This document shows positions 57,836 to 64,000 of a stretch of DNA of 64,000 bases, piece after piece. The translations under genes and the position numbers were made by a program. The notes beneath the pieces are model-generated. The model worked only from the letters and a program-made list of their open reading frames with translations. It searched no databases and was not told the DNA's origin. Source of the DNA: Hahella chejuensis KCTC 2396 (GTDB lineage Bacteria; Pseudomonadota; Gammaproteobacteria; Pseudomonadales; Oleiphilaceae); contig NC_007645.1 of assembly GCF_000012985.1 (NCBI RefSeq), positions 5,106,581 through 5,170,580 of the forward strand, read 5' to 3'. Numbering within the stretch: position 1 is the first letter of the stretch; each line of letters opens with the position of its first letter.

Positions 57836-59212
57836 ATGACCCCACTCAGTCCAGTCGACCAGATATTCCTCTGGCTGGAAAAACGCCAACAGCCTATGCA
57901 TGTCGGCGGCCTTCATATTTTCAGTTTCCCCGACGACGCCGACGCCAAGTACATGACGGAATTGGCGCAGCAATTACGCGCCTACGCCACGCCACAAGCG
58001 CCGTTCAACCGTCGCCTGCGCCAGCGCTGGGGACGTTATTACTGGGACACCGACGCTCAGTTCGACCTTGAGCATCATTTCCGCCACGAAGCGCTGCCCA
58101 AGCCCGGCCGCATCAGAGAGCTGCTGGCGCATGTGTCCGCAGAGCACAGCAACCTGATGGACCGCGAGCGTCCCATGTGGGAGTGCCATCTCATTGAGGG
58201 GATTCGCGGCCGCCGCTTCGCGGTGTATTACAAAGCGCACCATTGCATGCTGGACGGCGTCGCCGCCATGCGCATGTGCGTGAAGTCTTACTCCTTTGAC
58301 CCCACTGCGACAGAGATGCCGCCAATCTGGGCGATTTCAAAAGACGTCACGCCGGCGCGCGAAACCCAGGCGCCCGCCGCAGGCGATCTGGTTCACAGCC
58401 TGTCGCAACTGGTGGAAGGCGCCGGCAGACAACTCGCCACCGTCCCCACGCTGATCAGGGAACTTGGTAAAAACCTGCTGAAAGCGCGGGATGACAGCGA
58501 CGCCGGCCTGATCTTCCGCGCGCCGCCGAGCATTCTCAATCAACGCATTACCGGCTCGCGTCGTTTCGCCGCCCAGTCCTACGCACTGGAGCGTTTCAAA
58601 GCCATCGGCAAAGCGTTCCAGGCCACGGTCAACGATGTGGTGCTGGCGGTATGCGGCAGCGCCTTGCGCAATTATTTGCTCAGCCGTCAGGCGTTGCCCG
58701 ATCAGCCTTTGATCGCCATGGCGCCCATGTCCATCCGCCAGGATGACAGCGACAGCGGTAATCAAATCGCCATGATTCTGGCTAATCTCGGCACTCACAT
58801 CGCCGACCCGGTGCGACGTCTGGAATTGACGCAGGCGTCCGCGCGGGAGTCCAAAGAGCGTTTTCGCCAGATGACGCCGGAGGAAGCGGTCAATTACACC
58901 GCGCTCACTCTGGCTCCCTCCGGCTTGAATCTGCTGACCGGACTGGCCCCCAAATGGCAGGCGTTCAATGTGGTGATTTCAAACGTGCCCGGCCCGAACA
59001 AACCGCTGTACTGGAACGGAGCGCGTCTGGAGGGCATGTATCCGGTGTCGATTCCGGTGGATTACGCCGCGTTGAACATTACGCTGGTAAGCTATCGGGA
59101 TCAGCTGGAGTTCGGCTTCACCGCCTGCCGCAGAACCCTGCCCTCCATGCAGCGTTTGCTGGACTATATCGAGCAGGGCATCGCCGAGCTGGAGAAAGCA
59201 GCGGGAGTCTGA
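57836..59212 (+). CDS. Wax ester synthase / acyl-CoA:diacylglycerol acyltransferase
   Basis: This 458-residue WS/DGAT-family enzyme esterifies fatty alcohols, or diacylglycerol, with acyl-CoA, making wax esters or triacylglycerol. The catalytic motif HHxxxDG is at residues 135-141 (KAHHCMLDGVAAMRM). Other family marks are the start MTPLSPVDQIFLWLEKRQQPMH, the ATVNDVVLAVCGSALR motif, PLIAMAPMSIRQDD, and NVPGPNKPLYWNGARLEGMYP. Length and motifs are those of functional enzymes. The acyl-CoA reductase at 31208 supplies a plausible alcohol substrate. It is preceded by a tandem repeat in the promoter area and is a single-gene unit. Confidence 0.93.
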   Translation: MTPLSPVDQIFLWLEKRQQPMHVGGLHIFSFPDDADAKYMTELAQQLRAYATPQAPFNRRLRQRWGRYYWDTDAQFDLEHHFRHEALPKPGRIRELLAHVSAEHSNLMDRERPMWECHLIEGIRGRRFAVYYKAHHCMLDGVAAMRMCVKSYSFDPTATEMPPIWAISKDVTPARETQAPAAGDLVHSLSQLVEGAGRQLATVPTLIRELGKNLLKARDDSDAGLIFRAPPSILNQRITGSRRFAAQSYALERFKAIGKAFQATVNDVVLAVCGSALRNYLLSRQALPDQPLIAMAPMSIRQDDSDSGNQIAMILANLGTHIADPVRRLELTQASARESKERFRQMTPEEAVNYTALTLAPSGLNLLTGLAPKWQAFNVVISNVPGPNKPLYWNGARLEGMYPVSIPVDYAALNITLVSYRDQLEFGFTACRRTLPSMQRLLDYIEQGIAELEKAAGV

Positions 59213-59333
59213 GCCGCGATCAAGTGAAGGCGCCGCAGTTGGCGCGCGCCTTTGCTTCGGCTACCATGTGCGCTCTCACCGCCGGTTATATCCGGCAATA
59301 GGAGAAGTAACTACATCACTAAGGAAGTGAATA

Positions 59334-59987
59334 ATGAAAATCAAAGATATTAAAACCACCCCCTACCTCGAACAAACCTCTCTCTGGCCCGCCAGCGGCA
59401 GACATATTCTCGCTCACCAGGATCAAGACACGCTCATCGTTTATCAGGCCTATCGACCGGAAATCGGCGAGTACGCCATCAAACACGGGCGTTTCGGCGG
59501 CGCATACAGCTACTCCCGCATGAGTTGGATTAAACCCAACTTTCTGTGGATGATGTATCGTTGCGGCTGGGGCATGAAGGAAGGCCAGGAAGTTGTGCTG
59601 GGCCTGAGAATACGCCGTCAGTTTTTCGAGGACATCCTGAGCCAGGCGGTTCCCTCTTCCTACAATCCCGAGGAGTTCGCAACACAGGAAACCTGGAAAG
59701 AGGCAGTGCAAAACTCCAACGTGCGTCTGCAATGGGACCCGGATCATACGCCGAACGGCGCCAAATGCGAGCGTCGCGCCATTCAGTTGGGCTTACGTGG
59801 AGACATGCTCGCCCGTTATGGTAAAGAGGAAATTCTGGAAGTCATCGACTTCAGAGAGTTCATCGCTGAGCAACGCGCTCAGGCTACTCCGGATCGCTAC
59901 GCGGAACTGCTGACGCCGCAGGAGCAGGTTTTCATCCCCTCCGACGACGCCATCGGCGCCCGCTTGCGTCTGGACTCGCCAGACTGA
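59334..59987 (+). CDS. DUF4291 domain protein
   Basis: The 217-residue protein matches DUF4291. It is cytoplasmic with no signal. Family phrases are VYQAYRPEIGEYAIKHG, RMSWIKPNFLWMMYRCGW and QEVVLGLRIRRQFFEDIL, plus the later CERRAIQLGLRGDML. Homologues are scattered across bacteria and fungi, and the function is unknown; an ADP-ribosyl-related fold has been suggested for some distant families, but I cannot support it from this sequence. AAGGAAGTGA before the ATG is a good ribosome binding site. Neighbours (wax synthase, methyltransferase-like) give no clear link. Confidence 0.8.
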   Translation: MKIKDIKTTPYLEQTSLWPASGRHILAHQDQDTLIVYQAYRPEIGEYAIKHGRFGGAYSYSRMSWIKPNFLWMMYRCGWGMKEGQEVVLGLRIRRQFFEDILSQAVPSSYNPEEFATQETWKEAVQNSNVRLQWDPDHTPNGAKCERRAIQLGLRGDMLARYGKEEILEVIDFREFIAEQRAQATPDRYAELLTPQEQVFIPSDDAIGARLRLDSPD

Positions 59988-60027
59988 CCCACGCTTGCCG
60001 GCGCTCCCGCCGCAGGCGCCTTCCCCC

Positions 60028-60624
60028 TCACTTATCGAACCGGAACACCAGCAACAAATTGTTCGCTGGCAACCGTTTGAGATTCTCCAGTTTGAAACCA
60101 TAGCCCACAGCCAGCGCTTCGATATCCGCCAGATCTTTCAGACCTGCGTCAGGATCTCGGGTTTTCACCCACTCATCCAACCCCTGATTACCCGGGCTGG
60201 TGAACGCTCCGTTTTCATTGAATGGACCATAAACGCAAAAGGGAGAACCCGCGCGCAAGCGCTTGGCGACGCCCGCAAACAAAGCTTCGACAGGCGTCCA
60301 TCCGATAAAATGCAACGTGTTCGACGTATAAGCCGCATCGAAGGTTTCAGTCAGCCCCCAATCTCCAGCCGTCACATCCAGCGCTTTTGGCGGTAAAAGA
60401 TTGTCCAGTCCCGACTCCTCCACCCAGGCGAAGATCCCCGGCAAGGCCTCCGCCAAATCCGTCGGCAACCATTGCAGATGAGGCATGCGCTCGGCGATAT
60501 ACACCGCGTGCTGCCCAGTGCCGGCGCCGACTTCCAATACGGTTGTCACATCGGCGAACGGCTCCCGCACCGCTTCCGCGATCGGGGCCTGATTCCGCAA
60601 ACAGGCTTCAGCGACAGGTTTCAC
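60028..60624 (-). CDS. DUF938 SAM-dependent methyltransferase-like protein
   Basis: The 198-residue protein belongs to the DUF938 family of class I methyltransferase folds. It has the SAM-binding motif I VLEVGAGTGQHAVYIAERMP, motif II LQWLPTDLAEALPGI, motif III-like FDAAYTSNTLHFIGW and the family mark YGPFNENGAFTSPGNQ. Substrate is unknown; animal relatives are METTL26. It converges on DUF4291 with a 40-bp gap, where no terminator is clear. AAGGAGACG lies just before the start. It is the last gene of the GC-rich backbone before the AT-rich right end. Confidence 0.85.
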   Translation of the reverse strand: MKPVAEACLRNQAPIAEAVREPFADVTTVLEVGAGTGQHAVYIAERMPHLQWLPTDLAEALPGIFAWVEESGLDNLLPPKALDVTAGDWGLTETFDAAYTSNTLHFIGWTPVEALFAGVAKRLRAGSPFCVYGPFNENGAFTSPGNQGLDEWVKTRDPDAGLKDLADIEALAVGYGFKLENLKRLPANNLLLVFRFDK

Positions 60625-60801
60625 AACAGCGTCTCCTTAATGTTTTATCCGGGTTGAATCATTTCCAAATCCTCCGGATATTGCAACCTATGCCGTTGGA
60701 TGGAAAAGAGACAGGCAGTCAGTCTAAAAAACACACTGATCATAAAATACCAAAATCTCCGCAATCCCTACGCAACAAAGGGCTCCCATCGTTTTCCAAA
60801 G

Positions 60802-60828
60802 AGATATCCACAGGATGTGTGGATATCT
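60802..60828. repeat. Perfect 11-bp inverted repeat with DnaA-box-like arms
   Basis: AGATATCCACA (60802-60812) and TGTGGATATCT (60818-60828) are exact inverted copies separated by GGATG. Each arm contains ATATCCACA, one base from the DnaA box TTATCCACA. It could be a protein-binding operator, a cruciform or a recombination site at the island edge. Confidence 0.75.
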
Positions 60829-60971
60829 GAACTGCATTCTCAGATTAATCAAATTTATCGTAATGCGATCAGACAGGGAAAGTGACCATAGTTTTAGCAT
60901 TTGCCAAAATTATGGTAACCCGGGAAACATAAGTTTGGCAGAAATAAGTTAAAACCTACCAGCCTAAAAAG

Positions 60972-61013
60972 AAAAAGACCCGATATATCAATAGGCTTGA
61001 TTTATCGGGTCTT
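60972..61013 (-). terminator. Rho-independent terminator of the helicase gene
   Basis: On the minus strand a 17-bp stem with one mismatch (AAGACCCGATA then ATCAA; complements TTGAT and TATCGGGTCTT) closes a 5-nt loop, and the strand continues TTTTTCTTTTT. It lies about 37 bases past the helicase stop and would end that operon. Confidence 0.93.
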
Positions 61014-61049
61014 CGCTACCAGTCCGGCTGTTCAGTTGGCCCAAGTTAA

Positions 61050-64000
61050 TCAGATTATCTTGCCGAATTCATTTACTTTATACACAGTAATTGTTGACTC
61101 ATAGCCCTCGTTCATCAAATTTGAAATACCGCCACTCAGCTCATAGACCACCGTTTCACTTGCCCCATCATTGTCGAGTAAAGTAAAAATAATTCGACGA
61201 TCGTGAAAGTCTTTCTTTTTTCTTACGGGGAAAACCTGCACGAGAACGTTCTTCAGGCCACATTCAATCTCTAACACCTGTTTTACAGATCGTTCGTACT
61301 CCCGATAGTCATCGCTATCTTCCATCAAACGGCAATCGACTGTTGTCTGTTCAATGTCTTGGGCAAGTGATTTAATACTTGCAGCCAAGACCTTTAGAAA
61401 TCGTAGCGTATTTGATGAAGCAGTATAGGGGTCTCGAATAGTCATCGCTTGAACAAACTTGCCCCGCATGCAACCGAATACGTCTTCAAAGTCTCTACGA
61501 TCCCCAGCATTGTATTTGTATACATTGATAGGTGCCCGAGCTCTGAAATAGCTAGCTTCATAACTATTGTTGTCGAAATCAGTTAGTAAACTTTCAACCA
61601 CTTTCGAAAATTTGGAAGGAGATAGTTTAAAGATTTCTCCAGTTAAAGAGTGGACATTAAGTGAAGTTAGACGGTTTTCGCAAAACCACAATTTGCCACC
61701 TTCATCAGAAGGATTGGCCATAGCAAGTGGAAGGCACAATAACTCAGAATCGTTAAGACTTGTTGATAAATATGAAACCGATAAAGCACCGTCTTTAATA
61801 TATGGCAACAGTACCTCTATTGCTCGCCTAAGTGATGTCGAAGTGTTCTCAAATCTCTCAGGCAATGGATTTAGCAATAGTAGTTTAATCTTTGTCGTAC
61901 TTAATAGATTAATAATCCATGAAATTTGTGAGACTTGGCTGTATTCATCATCGACTAGATGAGGCAATATTAGCGTCACCTCATTATATCCCTGCCAGCT
62001 GTCAACTAGTGCTGCTAGACTCGCATTCGAATCCAACACCGCGCCCAGCTTCTGCACAGGGTGTTTTATGGTCACATCTGCTAAAAGTTCCTCTAAATAA
62101 TCTATAGCTTCCCGTCTTCTAAAGGCATCCCAATGCTTCTGATTAGAGTAGTCGCAGATGCAGTTAACACACCCCGATTCGCATGCAGCAGAGCATCGTA
62201 GTCTTTCTAACATGCTTTTTAACAAGCCTGAAAAACCTATAGAGTCGAAAAGTCGCTTCACATATCCAGCGCCACCAGGAACTCCATCGTAAGCAATCAA
62301 TGTTAAGCAACCATTTTCAAATCGATGGAGACCACGTACTTCAGATACGGGTATATTTAGTGTGTCCACAATCGCCAGCCGCATTGCTTCCGATAGCGTA
62401 ACCGCGATACCAGATTTCAGCTCGACCCCTTCCTCAGTTGCTAAAATACTCAAAGGAATCTGGACAGGCTGATTAAGTCGGTAAATCACCACATCTGTGT
62501 GGTATTCGTGAGCCAGAGAGATTCTTTCTAAACGCGCAGTACTATTGCACCGTTTCCCAGTTTGAGGCACCTCATGTGATCTTGGACTTACTAATGAATC
62601 TGCAGGCGTCATAAAGTTGCAGTAGCTACAACGCCAATAACCGAGCTTTCTCATGCCCCTGTTAAGAACGAATAGCTTCCCATCTAATCCACAATCTGAG
62701 TATGCAGACATAAACGTCTTTTTGACTAAAGAGTGATCAGTATCTATGTAGCTTTCAAACGGCGGTACAACTATTAACTTTGCTTCATCTGCGGGAACGG
62801 ATCTTTTACGCGACGTAGTGGGATCTTTTCCTCGAGATTCCTTTAGTGCGGTGACGAAACCTTTGGGTTGTAGGAAAGAGATTGGTTGGTCATTTAACAC
62901 ATGCTGGCAATTCTCACACTCTGTTAGCCGATCCTCGAAGCATTCAGCAACATTTGCATGATTACAGTCGGAACAGATTGATACCACTCGGGTTGGCATA
63001 AATGCCCTGGGTGAGTAAGCCAAACCAGCACTGCGCCAGATCCTGCCATTAGCTATGACGTCAGAACCTGGTGCATACTCGGATATGCCTAATGAAGCAT
63101 CACGCACAAGCTCTATATCCGATTTTATATATTCATGCTTATATTCTCTTCTAGCCTGGGTTACCTCTAATGAAAGTGAGTGAATCGGAAAGCTGTATGT
63201 AGGAATCAGTCCATTTTCAGATAGTTTGGAAACTAAGTATTGGCCCAAATAGCTATCTCGCTGCTGTTTCCATCGGGAAAACTCTTTACTAGCATTATCA
63301 TCTCCGCCTGCGATTTTCTGTCTTGCTTGCTCCATCTTTTGTTGGTACCTACTGCAGCGGGTTTCGCAAAGCCACGCGAATTTCTCCATCTCATCAACAA
63401 ATACTTCTTGGATACGTTGCAATTGAGGCTTTAAGATCCCAGCCTCGTTTTTAGGTAGTGTATTTATTAGCGAATTGGCTTCATTCAAGGCAGCTTTACC
63501 ATCATCAGTTTCCAACCAAGCCTGCAATACTTTGCGAAACTCCTGGCTAAAGCCGTCAATGATTGCTGAGCCAAACAGATCAGCAAGCACAGGTGCCTTC
63601 AGCCGATCTTGTGCTACATTGGTCTGGAAAAACCTTGATAGCAATACGGAGATTTGATGGCGCTGAAAGATTGTCTTATTTGATAGACATACGGAAGGAT
63701 CAGCTGGAGACCTTTCCAGGTATTCCCTAAAGTTCGCGAACACCACACGATCATAATTGGAGTTTCTGGCAACCGTTACACAAAAAGGTGCTGCTTGCGC
63801 CCGACGTCCGGCCCGCCCGGTGCGTTGCTGATAATTGGCAATACCTGGTGGCACATTCAGATTCACAACCGCTTCAAGATCTCCCAAATCCACACCGACT
63901 TCCATGGTGGTCGTACAGCTAAGCACATTTATTTTTGAATCGAAAAACTCAGATTCAATGAATTCTCTCAGTTCTGTCGAGAGCGATGCTGTGTGCTCTC
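61050..64000 (-). CDS. Large SF2 helicase with DUF1998 and MIT_C-like C-terminus (5' end off window)
   Basis: The frame is open from the right edge to the stop at 61050, so about 983 C-terminal residues are seen and the start lies beyond 64000. An internal GTG at 63926 is not the real start: upstream codons continue the helicase fold ([16 protein letters not shown]). Next come [20 protein letters not shown] and helicase motif [17 protein letters not shown] (63800-63840). Zinc-type cysteine pairs follow (CSDCNHANV and CENCQHVL, 62900-63000; CSYCNF, near 62620). The DUF1998 cluster is [19 protein letters not shown] (62130-62205). The last 130 residues carry [19 protein letters not shown] and FHDRRIIF, a likely MIT_C phospholipase D-like domain. 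Such helicases belong to defence systems. AT-rich DNA suggests transfer. Confidence 0.9.
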   Translation of the reverse strand, partial: EHTASLSTELREFIESEFFDSKINVLSCTTTMEVGVDLGDLEAVVNLNVPPGIANYQQRTGRAGRRAQAAPFCVTVARNSNYDRVVFANFREYLERSPADPSVCLSNKTIFQRHQISVLLSRFFQTNVAQDRLKAPVLADLFGSAIIDGFSQEFRKVLQAWLETDDGKAALNEANSLINTLPKNEAGILKPQLQRIQEVFVDEMEKFAWLCETRCSRYQQKMEQARQKIAGGDDNASKEFSRWKQQRDSYLGQYLVSKLSENGLIPTYSFPIHSLSLEVTQARREYKHEYIKSDIELVRDASLGISEYAPGSDVIANGRIWRSAGLAYSPRAFMPTRVVSICSDCNHANVAECFEDRLTECENCQHVLNDQPISFLQPKGFVTALKESRGKDPTTSRKRSVPADEAKLIVVPPFESYIDTDHSLVKKTFMSAYSDCGLDGKLFVLNRGMRKLGYWRCSYCNFMTPADSLVSPRSHEVPQTGKRCNSTARLERISLAHEYHTDVVIYRLNQPVQIPLSILATEEGVELKSGIAVTLSEAMRLAIVDTLNIPVSEVRGLHRFENGCLTLIAYDGVPGGAGYVKRLFDSIGFSGLLKSMLERLRCSAACESGCVNCICDYSNQKHWDAFRRREAIDYLEELLADVTIKHPVQKLGAVLDSNASLAALVDSWQGYNEVTLILPHLVDDEYSQVSQISWIINLLSTTKIKLLLLNPLPERFENTSTSLRRAIEVLLPYIKDGALSVSYLSTSLNDSELLCLPLAMANPSDEGGKLWFCENRLTSLNVHSLTGEIFKLSPSKFSKVVESLLTDFDNNSYEASYFRARAPINVYKYNAGDRRDFEDVFGCMRGKFVQAMTIRDPYTASSNTLRFLKVLAASIKSLAQDIEQTTVDCRLMEDSDDYREYERSVKQVLEIECGLKNVLVQVFPVRKKKDFHDRRIIFTLLDNDGASETVVYELSGGISNLMNEGYESTITVYKVNEFGKII

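Larger units (their letters stand above)
60625..61049. other. AT-rich boundary region with several inverted repeats
   Basis: This 425-bp gap marks the shift from GC-rich backbone to AT-rich DNA. It holds three inverted repeats: AGATATCCACA/TGTGGATATCT (60802-60828), CCATAGTTTT/AAAATTATGG (60886-60915, one mismatch) and the helicase terminator (60972-61013). The 60-residue frame at 60700-60885 is not supported as a gene. No tRNA or integrase trace was seen. Confidence 0.6.

Noticed and set aside
60802-60828. The DnaA-box-like arms as part of a replication origin
   Set aside because: There are only two imperfect boxes with no AT-rich unwinding element, dnaA, dnaN or rep gene nearby.
60700-60885. 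A 61-residue plus-strand frame in the island-edge gap
   Set aside because: It runs through the perfect inverted repeat and has no ribosome binding site or family.

Overview
The window is a piece of a free-living, probably marine gammaproteobacterial chromosome. The gene set points to the Oceanospirillales, and most likely to Hahella or a close relative. Pointers are a MotY-type flagellar stator protein, a Marinobacter-type two-domain fatty acyl-CoA reductase, a wax ester synthase, an acetoacetyl-CoA reductase of PHB metabolism, PilU, and the block serC-pheA-tyrA/aroA-cmk-rpsA-ihfB-lapA-lapB-pyrF. This assignment rests on remembered family features; no search was run.

Layout. 1-4296 (minus): uvrB-rmuC-tauE-like genes, tightly packed, with the last gene cut by the left edge. 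4430-5834 (plus): an aminotransferase with a TTG start, then a tRNA-Asn with its own promoter and terminator. 5953-18396 (minus): a long housekeeping run from gyrA through serC, pheA, a tyrA-aroA fusion, cmk, rpsA, ihfB, lapA and lapB to pyrF. 18711-22162 (minus): CBS protein, purU, phhB and class I fumarase. 22634-25771 (plus): a large VolA/Pla-1-like lipase lipoprotein. 25867-30801: argG, motY, pyrC, rnt and a 2-Cys peroxiredoxin. 31208-35007: fatty acyl-CoA reductase, phaB and a small helical protein. 35130-41367: pitrilysin-like lipoprotein, sbcB, an unknown protein, a YciO-type protein and bolA.

41485-49192 is the most distinctive accessory block. A secreted Asp-box/FlgD-Ig protein is divergent from a response regulator, a LysM-FecR protein and a CHASE2 histidine kinase. 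The three plus-strand genes look like one envelope-sensing signalling system. 49321-53503 holds poorly characterised envelope or hydrolase genes: a TPR protein, an M14-like metallopeptidase, an alpha/beta hydrolase and an OmpA-like lipoprotein. 53553-60624 holds a MASE1-PAS-GGDEF-EAL protein, an orphan pilU, a wax ester synthase/DGAT, a DUF4291 protein and a DUF938 methyltransferase-like protein.

From about 60.6 kb the DNA becomes visibly AT-richer. The right end (61050-64000, minus) carries the C-terminal part of a very large superfamily 2 helicase. It has a DUF1998 cysteine cluster and a C-terminal MIT_C (phospholipase D-like) domain. This resembles helicases of antiviral defence systems, such as DruE of Druantia or the helicase/DUF1998 proteins of DISARM and Dpd. 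It is probably the 3' end of a defence island lying mostly beyond the window, and it is the best candidate here for an undescribed system.

The reductase at 31208 and the synthase at 57836 together would convert fatty acyl-CoA to wax ester, alongside PHB metabolism (phaB at 33625). Several unexplained inverted or direct repeats sit in promoter regions: tRNA-Asn, peroxiredoxin, wax synthase and the helicase 3' flank.
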